Below the pieces are notes generated by a model, which worked only from the letters and a program-made list of their open reading frames with translations, was not told the origin of the DNA and did no database searches. Position numbers and translations under genes: made by a program. A DNA stretch of 48,805 nucleotides from an uncultured Pelagibacteraceae bacterium (GTDB lineage Bacteria > Pseudomonadota > Alphaproteobacteria > Pelagibacterales > Pelagibacteraceae): positions 1-48,805 of the forward strand of contig CACEBP010000007.1 in NCBI GenBank assembly GCA_902557785.1. The letters run 5' to 3'. Shown in pieces: positions 1-8,603 of the stretch (within the stretch, counting starts at the first letter, position 1; every line of letters begins with the position of its first letter).

Positions 1-475
1 TTTTTGATCCTGCATCTTTAGTTGTTTGAATAAAAGATTTTAAAAACTTAAAATTTTCAACATCATTGTAACCAATTCTTGTTTTAATTGTTACTGGTAG
101 CTTTGAGGCTTTAGTCATCGCTTCAATACATTTGGCTACAAGATCTGGTTCTTGCATTAAACAAGCGCCAAATTTATTTTTTTGAACTTTTTTACTAGGG
201 CAACCTAAGTTCAAATTAATTTCTTTATATCCGTAATCTTCTGAAATTTTACAAGCCTCAGCAAGTTCATCGGGATTTGAACCACCAACTTGTAAAGTAA
301 CAGGATTAGAAATTTTTTTGAAAGATAACAATTTATCTCTATCCCCTCTTATAATTGCATTAGCTACAATCATTTCAGAATATAAATGAATATTTTTACT
401 GATAAGACTTAAAAAATATATTTCATGTTTATCAGTGCAGTCCATCATTGGTGCAACTGAAACAGTTTTTTTCAT
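1..475 (-). CDS. dusA: tRNA-dihydrouridine synthase A, N-terminal half (cut by window edge)
   Basis: FMN enzyme that reduces D-loop uridines of tRNA to dihydrouridine. Translating the minus strand from the ATG at 475 gives about 158 residues. They include the DusA-type start VAPMMDCTDKHE (residues 7-18), the strand ending LNLGCPSKKVQ with the catalytic Cys at 92, KFGACLM, and TIKTRIGYND near 140. The reading frame is still open at position 1. It begins 3 bases after the rpoZ stop, so the two genes are co-transcribed. The missing C-terminal part of a DusA occurs at 1926-2366 on the opposite strand; about 25 residues between the two pieces are absent from this window. See the chimera finding. 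Confidence 0.9.
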   Translation of the reverse strand, partial: MKKTVSVAPMMDCTDKHEIYFLSLISKNIHLYSEMIVANAIIRGDRDKLLSFKKISNPVTLQVGGSNPDELAEACKISEDYGYKEINLNLGCPSKKVQKNKFGACLMQEPDLVAKCIEAMTKASKLPVTIKTRIGYNDVENFKFLKSFIQTTKDAGSK

Positions 476-478
476 GAT

Positions 479-979
479 TTACTCTGATTTGTTTTCTTCT
501 TCTACAGGAGCTTCTTCACTCAATTCAAGTGGAGCTTCTTCAGTATCTAAGTTTTCTTCTTTAATTTCAGGCTGTTCAGCTTTTAATTCTGATAATGCTT
601 CATCAGCTAAGCTAGGTTTTTTTACCTCTGGAATTCTTCTAGTTCTTTTTGATGGCAGAATTGCTACACCACTTTTCGAGACTTGACCTTTGTATAAATT
701 TTCAAAATCATCATTTGTCTCTTCTTCTATTTCTTCTTGTTGCTCAATCTCGTCAGGCTCTTTTCTAAGTCTTTTTATGGCGCTTTCCTCAACTTCTTTA
801 ACATCAATTTTTCCATCACCAATCTCTCTTAATGAGATAATTGTTCTCTTGTCATTATCCTCTTCAACAAGCATTGGAGATCCAGCATTTAATTGTACTG
901 TTCTCTCTTTCGCTAAAAGCACTAAATCATATTGATTATCAACTTTCTCTAAGCAGTCTTCTACGGTAATTCTTGCCAT
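479..979 (-). CDS. rpoZ: RNA polymerase omega subunit with acidic C-terminal tail
   Basis: Small RNA polymerase subunit that helps assemble and stabilise the beta' subunit. The start MARITVEDCLEKVDNQYDLV is the classic omega N-terminus, followed by LLAKERTVQL and KRTIISLREI. The conserved fold ends near residue 80. The remaining 85 or so residues are low-complexity, rich in Glu and Pro-Glu-Ala stretches, and make this protein (166 residues) longer than the roughly 90-130 residues usual for the family. The tail carries one basic patch (SKRTRR) near the middle. It lies immediately upstream of dusA on the same strand. Confidence 0.93.
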   Translation of the reverse strand: MARITVEDCLEKVDNQYDLVLLAKERTVQLNAGSPMLVEEDNDKRTIISLREIGDGKIDVKEVEESAIKRLRKEPDEIEQQEEIEEETNDDFENLYKGQVSKSGVAILPSKRTRRIPEVKKPSLADEALSELKAEQPEIKEENLDTEEAPLELSEEAPVEEENKSE

Positions 980-1019
980 GATGATTGTTATTTATTCAAT
1001 TAGTTTTAATAAATCAAGC

Positions 1020-1930
1020 TTAATTTGGTAACCTTACAGGTTCTATTGATTTCCTAATTATAATTAATAAAGCTAATGAAATAACAACGTAACTAGCTCC
1101 CAAGAAAGCAATATTTTCTATAGTAAATCCTTTATCAATCAACAAGCCAAAAACTGCTGTACCGAAGGCAGTTGAAAAAACCATAAATGCAGTTGTTAAA
1201 GCTTTAATGCTTCCAATATATTTTACTCCATATATCTCCGCCCATGTAGAAGAACCTAGAATATTTGCCAATCCGTTAGAAACTCCTATTAAACCAAGAA
1301 AAAAATATGCAAATATTTCATGATTAAAATAAAATAAAGTAATCATGGCAAACAATAATGGTATGTTCATATACATAATAAGTTTTCTTCCTGTAAATTT
1401 ATCAACTAAAAAACCTGAAACAAACAGCGTAGCAATCGATGTAATTGAATAAACCATAAATGCTTTAGGTATTGTATAGATAGCCCACATTTTTGAATCA
1501 GAAATAAAAGATTGATAAACAAAAACCCCTGTTGCAATCCAAGGCAAGCATGTTTAAAGATACAATATAAAATCTATAATCTTTTAAAACATCTCTTCTT
1601 CTCCAACTTTTAATTTTAAGTTTTTTATTGCCAGGGTTAGGATCTGCCTCTCTTGAGTCTAGTTTTATCGACTTGATTGTATTTAAAATTACAAAAGGTA
1701 AAAATAGAATTATCAATATTGCGATTCCTTGCCAGACAGTTCTCCACGAATAAATAAGAAAAAAATAAGTTACCAGAACTGGCAAAATAAATTCTGCAGT
1801 TGATAGACCAAACCAGATCGTACTTAAGGCTTTTCCTCTAGATCTTTCGAAAAATCTGGAAATGGTTGTCGTGGAAGTATGACTCATTAAACCTTGTCCA
1901 GAAAATCTCATTAAGAAAATTCCAACCGCT
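1020..1930 (-). pseudogene. MFS transporter, 5'-truncated and frameshifted
   Basis: Major facilitator membrane transporter remnant; substrate unknown. Two minus-strand frames join to make one protein. The upstream frame runs from about 1930 and reads AVGIFLMRFSGQGLMSH, a typical MFS helix-4/5 region, through to 1498. The downstream frame continues from about 1545 (PWIATGVFVYQSF) to the stop at 1020. The shift lies near 1540-1550, where LNMLA in one frame should continue as PWIATG in the other. The first three or four helices are missing because the sequence switches to dusA on the other strand at 1926-1931. The frameshift may be real decay or a base-calling error; the 5' truncation coincides with the suspected chimera. 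Confidence 0.8.
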
Positions 1931-1931
1931 T
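1926..1931. other. Head-on junction between MFS (minus) and dusA (plus)
   Basis: The few bases CCGCTT can be read in both genes. On the plus strand they encode the Pro-Leu of the DusA segment PLKYEFVYKL. On the minus strand they precede and begin the MFS segment AVGIFLMRF. Left of this point only the MFS/rpoZ/dusA-5' block is recognisable, right of it only dusA-3'/tauE. A junction with a few bases of microhomology that breaks two genes in opposite orientation is characteristic of an inverted chimera formed during multiple displacement amplification, or less often of a true inversion. Confidence 0.75.
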
Positions 1932-2366
1932 AAATATGAATTTGTTTATAAATTAAAAGAACATTTTAAAAATGATGAAATAGTAATTAATGGAGGTATT
2001 AAAACTACAGCAGATATTAAACAGCATTTATTAAAAGTAGATGGCGCTATGATTGGGAGAGCTATATATCACTCACCTTATTTTTTAGCTGATATTGAAA
2101 GAGATATTTTTAATAATGACAATGTTCCTACAAGAAGTGATGTTATGGAAAAATTAATTCCATACATTCAAGAAGAAACCTCAAAAGGTGCGCAATTAAA
2201 TCATATCATGAGACACACTGTTGGTTTATTTCATGGACAGAATGGATCTAGAACTTGGAAACAATATCTTTCTAAAAATATGTGCATCAGAGATGCTGAT
2301 CTTCAAAAAGTAAATCATATTATGGACCAGGTTAGAAAAACAAATCCTGTATCTTTAGAAAGATAA
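1926..2366 (+). pseudogene. dusA: tRNA-dihydrouridine synthase A, C-terminal fragment
   Basis: C-terminal portion of a DusA. PLKYEFVYKLK is followed by IVINGGIKT (the phosphate-binding strand of the FMN barrel), DGAMIGRAIYHSPYFL, and the helical C-terminal domain with MRHTVGLFHGQNGSRTWKQ, a DusA hallmark. The frame upstream of 1926 (QKISLRKFQ) is not DusA-like because there it reads the MFS gene backwards, so this fragment has no start of its own. Together with 1-475 it would make a nearly full DusA lacking about 25 residues. It is followed at once by tauE. Confidence 0.88.
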
Positions 2367-2368
2367 TT

Positions 2369-3199
2369 TTGGATATTCTTTTTCAACCTGAAACTCTTTA
2401 TTTAATTTTAATAATGATCATCACAGCTATCCCCGCCGGGTTTGCTGCAGGTTTATTCGGAATTGGGGGAGGGTTAATCACTGTACCAATTCTATTTTAT
2501 ATTTTTGGTGCAGCTGGTATCGAGCCAGAGTATCTAATGCATTTAGCTGTGGGAACTTCATTTGGAATAATTATTCCAACATCAATTGTTTCAGTTTTAA
2601 CTCACCATCAACATAATGCAGTCGATTTTAGCGTAGTGAAAGGTTATGGAGTATTTGTTATTATTGGAGTGATACTTGGTACAATTTTAGCTGCTGGTTT
2701 AAAAACAAAACCTTTAATATTATTTTTTACTATCGTTGTTTATATTCTCGCTTTTTATTTATTATTTTTAAAAGAGAAAGAGTCTGATCTTTCAATTAAA
2801 ATGGGCTTACCTGCTAAAATAATCTCAGGGATCATAACAGGTTTTGTTTCAGCCCCAATGGGAATTGGTGGTGCAGTCATGAACGTTCCAATATTAAAGT
2901 TTTTTGGTTATCCAATCAATAAAGCCATAGGAAGCGCTGCTGCAATAGGTTTCATAATAGCTTTATTTGGCACGATAGGTTTTCTTTTTTCAGGCAATTA
3001 TTTAAACGCTAATTTACCTTTAAGTATTGGATTTTTAAATATTCCAGCATTTTTAATATTCTTCCCAATAACTGCATTTATGGCAAGGCTGGGAGCAAAA
3101 GCTAGTCATAGAATTAATAAAAAAAAGATGACAAAATATTTTGGACTTTTTTTAATCGTTATTGGGACAAAATTTTTATACGAGTATTTTAATCTTTAA
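2369..3199 (+). CDS. TauE/SafE-family permease (putative sulfite/organosulfonate exporter)
   Basis: Inner-membrane permease of the TauE/SafE (DUF81) family, many members of which export sulfite or organosulfur anions; the substrate here cannot be told from sequence. The 276-residue protein has about eight hydrophobic helices and two repeats of the family signature: AAGLFGIGGGLITVP near residue 28 and SAPMGIGGAVMNVP near 160. The start is a TTG two bases after the dusA stop, so it is probably translationally coupled to dusA. The 3' end overlaps the convergent phosphomannomutase gene by four bases. Confidence 0.85.
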   Translation: MDILFQPETLYLILIMIITAIPAGFAAGLFGIGGGLITVPILFYIFGAAGIEPEYLMHLAVGTSFGIIIPTSIVSVLTHHQHNAVDFSVVKGYGVFVIIGVILGTILAAGLKTKPLILFFTIVVYILAFYLLFLKEKESDLSIKMGLPAKIISGIITGFVSAPMGIGGAVMNVPILKFFGYPINKAIGSAAAIGFIIALFGTIGFLFSGNYLNANLPLSIGFLNIPAFLIFFPITAFMARLGAKASHRINKKKMTKYFGLFLIVIGTKFLYEYFNL

Positions 3200-4638
3200 A
3201 TTTTCTGATCGTATTCACCAATTTTTCCAGTTTCTTGTAATAATTTATCTATAAAATTAAAAATATTTTTCTTTCTCTCATTTGAAGTAGGACTTTCAGT
3301 AACTACGACGAGAGAGGGTTTATTTGATGAAGCTCTGATTAAACCCCAAGATCCATCTGTTAAAGAGAATCTTACTCCGTTAACGGTTAAAACTTCCGCG
3401 ATCGATAGATTGTCTATTTTAATATTCTGTTTTTTTAGATCTTCAACTTTTTTAACCATTTCCTCTACTACTTTATACTTCACCTCATCCTTGCAGAATG
3501 GAGCCATAGTTGGAGATTGATATGTTTTGGGTAACTCATTAATGATCTCACTCATCTTCTTATTTTGGTTAGTTAATAAATGACAAACTTGTATCGCTGA
3601 ATTTATCCCATCATCATATCCGTATCCCAAAGGTTGATTAAAAAAGAAATGGCCGCTTTTTTCAAATCCTGCTAAAGCTTTTTCTAGATTAACTTTTCTT
3701 TTTATATGTGAGTGTCCAGTCTTCCAATAAATTGTCTTACAGTTATTTTCTAAAAGAATTTTATCTTTAACATAAAGACCTGTTGATTTTACATCCACGA
3801 CGAATTTTGAGTTTTGATGTTTAGATGCTAAGTTTCTAGCAATTAATAATCCTATTTTATCAGAGTATATTTCATTTCCTTTATCATCAATTACCCCACA
3901 TCTATCACCATCTCCATCAAAACCAAATCCAACATCTGCATTGTTTTCTTTTACTGCTTTCGCTATTGCGTGAAGCATTTCAAGATCTTCAGGGTTAGGG
4001 TTATATTTTGGAAAAGACCAGTCTAAATTGCAATCTAATTCTATCACCTCACAACCAATACCTCTTAATATTTCAGGCGCAAAGACTCCTGCTGTTCCAT
4101 TACCACAAGCTACGACGGCTTTAATTTTTTTATTGATCTTATTTTTTTTAATTAAATCGTTAGAATATACATTTTTAAAATTATCTATTTTTTTTATTGA
4201 ACCTTTTCCATTAATAAACTTTTTATTTAAGGTGATCTCTTTTAACTCACTCATTTCTTCAGGCGCATGGGTTAAACCTTTTTTGATACCCATCTTTACT
4301 CCTGTCCAACCATTTTCATTATGACTAGCCGTAACCATTGCTATCGCATCAGAATTTAAATTAAATTGTGCGAAGTAAACAGCAGGAGATAGTGATAAGC
4401 CAATATCTTCAACATTACAGCCAGTTGAGGCTAGGCCATTGATTAGAGCTTTTTTTATAGCCTCACTGTATGACCTATAATCATGACCTACTATCACTCT
4501 TGGATTTGTTTTTTTTGTATGACTTATTATTTGCGAACCTAGGCCTTTTCCTAAATCAGTGATTCCATCTAAATCGATGTCTTTTTCATAAATCCATCTA
4601 GCGTCATACTCTCTAAAACCGTTAGGATTGATTTTCAT
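3196..4638 (-). CDS. manB: Phosphomannomutase/phosphoglucomutase
   Basis: Cytosolic alpha-D-phosphohexomutase interconverting hexose 6- and 1-phosphates, which feeds nucleotide-sugar and surface-polysaccharide synthesis. The 480-residue protein shows all four family loops in order: the catalytic phosphoserine loop TASHNENGWTGVKMG (near residue 103), the metal loop GFDGDGDRCG (near 238), the sugar-specificity loop FEKSGHFFF (near 325) and the C-terminal phosphate-binding loop RASSNKPSLVV (near 436). The N-terminus FREYDARWIYE matches bacterial PMM/PGM of the AlgC type. AlgC-like enzymes accept both mannose and glucose phosphates, so the substrate is not fixed. It stands alone on the minus strand, divergent from nrdA. 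Confidence 0.9.
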   Translation of the reverse strand: MKINPNGFREYDARWIYEKDIDLDGITDLGKGLGSQIISHTKKTNPRVIVGHDYRSYSEAIKKALINGLASTGCNVEDIGLSLSPAVYFAQFNLNSDAIAMVTASHNENGWTGVKMGIKKGLTHAPEEMSELKEITLNKKFINGKGSIKKIDNFKNVYSNDLIKKNKINKKIKAVVACGNGTAGVFAPEILRGIGCEVIELDCNLDWSFPKYNPNPEDLEMLHAIAKAVKENNADVGFGFDGDGDRCGVIDDKGNEIYSDKIGLLIARNLASKHQNSKFVVDVKSTGLYVKDKILLENNCKTIYWKTGHSHIKRKVNLEKALAGFEKSGHFFFNQPLGYGYDDGINSAIQVCHLLTNQNKKMSEIINELPKTYQSPTMAPFCKDEVKYKVVEEMVKKVEDLKKQNIKIDNLSIAEVLTVNGVRFSLTDGSWGLIRASSNKPSLVVVTESPTSNERKKNIFNFIDKLLQETGKIGEYDQKI

Positions 4639-4824
4639 TAATTATAAATACTAAAGAATAAGGGCTTTTGTTATTAAATGTTTATTAACAAAACTTTCCA
4701 CTTGCAAAATTATTTAAATGTTCATATAATGTTCTATTGATTTCGCTGTTATATGGTATATTAACATAATTGTAACACAACATATAGTTGTTTTGTTAAT
4801 AAATCGAAGCAAACAAGAAAAAAT
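4639..4824 (+). promoter_or_regulatory. Divergent manB/nrdA control region with inverted repeats
   Basis: A 186-base intergenic region, long for this genome. TTTATTAACAAAAC at 4681-4694 has its exact reverse complement at 4790-4803, next to the nrdA start. Just before that lies ACAAC-ATATA-GTTGT (4778-4792), a short palindrome resembling, but not matching, an NrdR box, which would be 16 bp with ACAC..GTGT ends. The TTATTAACA core differs by one base from the DnaA-box pattern TTATNCACA. Ribonucleotide reductase genes are commonly controlled by NrdR or DnaA, so a regulatory role is plausible but unproven. Confidence 0.4.
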
Positions 4825-6774
4825 ATGAATAAAAACGTATCATTGGCAATAGAGAAAGCTGTCGGCAGTATAAGCCATAAGCACCAAAATGATCAAAGAA
4901 ATAATGGACCTAAAAAGCCAGATTTATTCTCTTTATCAGGTGAAACTGAACTGTTTCAGAATGATAAAGGTATCACAATTAAGATTGATAGATCTAGGGA
5001 TGCCAATTTAACTGATTTTGGAAAAGCGACTCTTACTGATCGATATTTAGGTCAAAATGAGAGCTTCCAAGATTTATTTGCAAGAGTGGCCAGCGTATAT
5101 GCTGATGATAATTTACATGCGCAAAGAATTTATAACTACATAAGTAATTTATGGTTTATGCCCGCTACACCAGTTTTGTCAAATGGCGGAACAGAAAGAG
5201 GTTTGCCAATCTCATGTTTTTTAAATGAAGCTAATGACAGCTTAGAAGGTATCACAAATCTTTGGGAAGAAAACGTATGGCTTGCAGCAAGAGGCGGAGG
5301 AATCGGAAGTTATTGGGGCAACCTAAGATCTATTGGTGAAAAGATTGGTAAGGTTGGAAAAACTTCTGGGATAATTCCGTTTATTAAAGTTATGGACTCT
5401 TTAACTTTAGCTATTAGCCAAGGTTCTTTAAGAAGGGGTTCAGCAGCATGCTATTTACAAATTGACCATCCTGAGATTGAGGAGTTTATTGAAATGAGAA
5501 GACCAACAGGTGGAGATGTAAATAGAAGATCACTTAACTTACATCATGGAGTATTAGTCACAGATGAATTTATGAGAGCTGTTGAAACAGGTGAACAATG
5601 GGCTTTAAGAAGCCCTTATGATGGAACAGTTCAATCTACAATACCTGCAAGAAATTTATGGATTAGATTATTAACTGCAAGAATTGAAACTGGTGAGCCT
5701 TACATTGTTTATATTGATACAGTTAACAGACAAATTCCTCAGCATCACAAACTTGCTGGTTTAAAAGTTAAAACATCTAATCTTTGCAGTGAGATTACAT
5801 TGCCAACAGGAATTGACAATGAGGGAAATCAAAGGACAGCTGTCTGTTGCTTGTCATCTTTAAACTTAGACACTTACGATGAGTGGAAAGATGATCCGCA
5901 ATTTGTTGAAGACGTAATGAGATTTTTAGATAATGTTATGACTGATTTTATAAATAGAGCTCCTGATGAATTTGCTCACGCAAAATACTCAGCAATGAGA
6001 GAAAGAAGTGTAGGGCTTGGAGTTATGGGGTTACACTCATACTTCCAGCAAAAAAATATTCCTTTTGGATCAGTAATGAGCAAAGTGTGGAACAAAAAAA
6101 TATTCCAAAATATTCAAGAGAAAGTTGATGAAGCATCAAAGACTTTAGCTGATGAAAGAGGATCATGTCCTGATGCAGCAGAATATGGAATGAAGGAGAG
6201 ATTTTCAAACAAAACTGCAATAGCTCCAACAGCTTCCATATCAATCATTTGTGGTGGGTCTTCTCCAGGAATAGAGCCAATTGCTGCTAACAGCTACACT
6301 CATAAAACACTTTCTGGTTCATTTAACGTTAGAAATAAATATTTAAAGAAGACACTTCAAAAATATAATAAGGATACAGACGAAGTTTGGTCAACAATAA
6401 CAACCAATCAAGGATCCGTATCACATTTAAGTTTCTTAACAGCAAACGAAAAAGATACTTTTAAAACTGCTTTTGAAATTGATCAAAGATGGATTGTTGA
6501 ACTTGGAGCGGATAGAACGCCTCACATTTCACAAGCACAGTCAGTAAATATCTTTGTTCCAGCAGATATACATAAAAAAGCACTTCACGAAATTCATTTT
6601 CAAGCATGGAAAAAAGGTCTGAAAAGCCTTTATTACTGTAGATCCAAATCGATCCAGAGAGCTGAAAATGTAAATAATGGATCTTCAACAGATGTGACAA
6701 AAAATGTTTACTCTGGAAAACAAGAATCAAATAATGAAAGCAATAACTATGAGGAGTGTCTATCATGTCAGTAG
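4825..6774 (+). CDS. nrdA: Ribonucleoside-diphosphate reductase, alpha (large) subunit, class I
   Basis: Catalytic subunit that makes deoxyribonucleotides from ribonucleotides, working with NrdB. Key residues are visible: the first active-site Cys in GLPISCFL (near residue 131), the N-x-C-x-E motif in SNLCSEITLP (near 316), the partner Cys in TAVCCLSSLN (near 340), the radical-path tyrosine pair in LKSLYYCRS (near 610), and the C-terminal CLSC redox pair reduced by thioredoxin or glutaredoxin. At 649 residues it is about 110 shorter than E. coli NrdA because it lacks the N-terminal ATP-cone, so dATP feedback through that domain is absent. Its end overlaps nrdB by ten bases. Confidence 0.97.
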   Translation: MNKNVSLAIEKAVGSISHKHQNDQRNNGPKKPDLFSLSGETELFQNDKGITIKIDRSRDANLTDFGKATLTDRYLGQNESFQDLFARVASVYADDNLHAQRIYNYISNLWFMPATPVLSNGGTERGLPISCFLNEANDSLEGITNLWEENVWLAARGGGIGSYWGNLRSIGEKIGKVGKTSGIIPFIKVMDSLTLAISQGSLRRGSAACYLQIDHPEIEEFIEMRRPTGGDVNRRSLNLHHGVLVTDEFMRAVETGEQWALRSPYDGTVQSTIPARNLWIRLLTARIETGEPYIVYIDTVNRQIPQHHKLAGLKVKTSNLCSEITLPTGIDNEGNQRTAVCCLSSLNLDTYDEWKDDPQFVEDVMRFLDNVMTDFINRAPDEFAHAKYSAMRERSVGLGVMGLHSYFQQKNIPFGSVMSKVWNKKIFQNIQEKVDEASKTLADERGSCPDAAEYGMKERFSNKTAIAPTASISIICGGSSPGIEPIAANSYTHKTLSGSFNVRNKYLKKTLQKYNKDTDEVWSTITTNQGSVSHLSFLTANEKDTFKTAFEIDQRWIVELGADRTPHISQAQSVNIFVPADIHKKALHEIHFQAWKKGLKSLYYCRSKSIQRAENVNNGSSTDVTKNVYSGKQESNNESNNYEECLSCQ

Positions 6775-7772
6775 CCGAAAAAACTAAGCCAACAATAATT
6801 CAACCAAATAAGATGGGTTTATTAGTAGAAAACCCTGTTTACAAACCATTTAGATATCCATGGTGTTACGATGCCTGGTTAACTCAACAAAGAATTCATT
6901 GGCTACCAGAAGAGGTGCCTCTAGGAGATGATGTTAGAGATTGGCAGAAAAACTTATCAGTAGAAGAAAAAAATCTTTTAACTCATATATTTAGATTTTT
7001 TACTCAAGCAGATGTTGAAGTGAATAACTGTTACTTAAGACATTACACTACAGTATTTAAACCAACAGAAGTATTAATGATGATGACAGCATTTGCTGCA
7101 ATGGAAACGGTACACATTGCTGCTTACTCTCATCTTTTAGATACTATCGGAATGCCAGAGACAGAATATTCAGCATTCTTACAGTACAAAGAAATGAAAG
7201 ATAAGTATGATTATATGCAAGACTTTGATGTTAAATCAAAACATAACATAGCAATGACGATGGCAGTGTTCTCAGCTTTTACAGAAGGATTACAACTATT
7301 TGCAAGTTTCGCAATTTTATTGAACTTCCCAAGATTTAATAAAATGAAAGGTATGGGCCAAATAGTAACTTGGTCAGTAAGAGATGAAACTTTGCACTGT
7401 AATTCTATGATCAGACTCTTTAGAGATTTCATTAAAGAAGAACCACAAATTTGGAATGATAAATTAAAAAATGAAATTTATGAAGCATGCAAAACAATCG
7501 TTCATCACGAAGATGCATTTATTGATCTTGCTTTTCAAATGGGTCCAATGCAAGGTTTAACAGCTGAAGAAGTTAAACAGTATATTAGATTTATTGGTAA
7601 TAGAAGATTAGAGCAATTAGGTTTAAATCCTATTTACGATGTTAAGAAAAATCCATTAACGTGGTTGGATACTATGCTTAACGGAGTAGAGCACATGAAC
7701 TTTTTTGAAGGTAGAGCTACAGAATATTCTAAAGCTTCTACTAAAGGTACATGGGGCGAGGTTTTTGCTTAA
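6765..7772 (+). CDS. nrdB: Ribonucleoside-diphosphate reductase, beta (small) subunit
   Basis: Diiron/tyrosyl-radical subunit of class I ribonucleotide reductase. The ATG at 6765 was chosen over the GTG at 6756 because GAGGAG (6751-6756) then lies at proper ribosome-binding distance. Metal ligands and radical site are in place: Asp in TQADVEVNN, then ETVHIAAY holding the Glu-x2-His-x3-Tyr arrangement of the canonical radical tyrosine, then Glu in FTEGLQLF and Glu-x2-His in VRDETLHC. This Tyr-containing pattern argues for a normal class Ia-type protein and not the Tyr-less class Ic. The gene overlaps nrdA and was probably translated from the same mRNA. Confidence 0.96.
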   Translation: MSVAEKTKPTIIQPNKMGLLVENPVYKPFRYPWCYDAWLTQQRIHWLPEEVPLGDDVRDWQKNLSVEEKNLLTHIFRFFTQADVEVNNCYLRHYTTVFKPTEVLMMMTAFAAMETVHIAAYSHLLDTIGMPETEYSAFLQYKEMKDKYDYMQDFDVKSKHNIAMTMAVFSAFTEGLQLFASFAILLNFPRFNKMKGMGQIVTWSVRDETLHCNSMIRLFRDFIKEEPQIWNDKLKNEIYEACKTIVHHEDAFIDLAFQMGPMQGLTAEEVKQYIRFIGNRRLEQLGLNPIYDVKKNPLTWLDTMLNGVEHMNFFEGRATEYSKASTKGTWGEVFA

Positions 7773-7775
7773 AGA

Positions 7776-8498
7776 TTATTTTTCCCAATCAAATTTAGGG
7801 AAAGTGTCAAACACCTGAAGAACTTTATCAGACCATTGGTTACAAATTTTTTTGTAATCTTCATCAGATGTATTTAAACATTTAAGGTAAGATAATTTTG
7901 TTTGATCTTTTTTATAGACAGCAATATCAATTGGTGGACCTACTGTTAAATCACTTTTAAGTGTGGAGTCCATAGATATTAATGCACATCTAGATGCGTC
8001 TCCTATTGAAACATTAGGAGTTATAACTCTATCGAGTATGGGCTTACCATACTTTACTTCACCTATTACCAAGTAAGGTTTACTATCAGCTGGTCTTATA
8101 TAATTTCCTTGAGGATAAACTAAGTAAAGCTCTAAATCTTGACCTCTTATTTGCCCTCCAATAATAAATGTAGCTCCTAAAACAAGGCTGTCTGTGTTCA
8201 CCCCGTCTGGAGATGAATGTTTAATCGTAAGTTTGCCAACATATGAAGCTATTTGCTCAAAATCTTTACATTTATTGAGATTGTTCGATGAATTTTCTTT
8301 TATGTCTTTTTCTATAGACTTAAAAACTGCTTGCGATGTTGCCAAGTTTCCTGATGTAACTATAACAACTGTTCTATCACCTACGTCGTAAGTAAGCATT
8401 TTAGAATAAATGTTTACATTATCTAAACCAGCGTTTGTTCTTGAGTCAGAAGCTAACACAACGCCTTCATTAGTCTTAATACCTATACAATATGTCAT
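7776..8498 (-). CDS. Proteasome-type protease of the Anbu (ancestral beta subunit) family
   Basis: N-terminal-nucleophile hydrolase of the 20S proteasome fold. Removing the initiator Met exposes Thr2 in MTYCIGIKTNEG. The partner residues Asp in ASDSRT (residue 18) and Lys in YSKML (residue 33) sit at the spacing of proteasome beta subunits (mature T1, D17, K32/33). The length (240) fits Anbu, not HslV (about 175). Anbu forms open-ring assemblies; its substrates are not settled. The gene ends 3 bases from the convergent nrdB stop and is divergent from the ATP-grasp gene at 8604, its usual operon partner in other bacteria. Confidence 0.88.
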   Translation of the reverse strand: MTYCIGIKTNEGVVLASDSRTNAGLDNVNIYSKMLTYDVGDRTVVIVTSGNLATSQAVFKSIEKDIKENSSNNLNKCKDFEQIASYVGKLTIKHSSPDGVNTDSLVLGATFIIGGQIRGQDLELYLVYPQGNYIRPADSKPYLVIGEVKYGKPILDRVITPNVSIGDASRCALISMDSTLKSDLTVGPPIDIAVYKKDQTKLSYLKCLNTSDEDYKKICNQWSDKVLQVFDTFPKFDWEK

Positions 8499-8603
8499 GG
8501 TGAATTCTTATTTAAAAAACAGTAAATATTCAATTCTTAATTATCATATCTATTATCGAATTTGTGCATTTGATAAAGGCATCAAACTATTAAGAATTAT
8601 AAA

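Noticed and set aside
1866-1925. Upstream extension of the dusA 3' fragment as a new gene start
   Set aside because: These bases are the MFS gene read backwards; the peptide there does not resemble DusA.
4778-4792. NrdR box upstream of nrdA
   Set aside because: The palindrome has an odd length and lacks the ACAC..GTGT ends and the second, phased box of known NrdR sites; kept only as an unspecified regulatory candidate.
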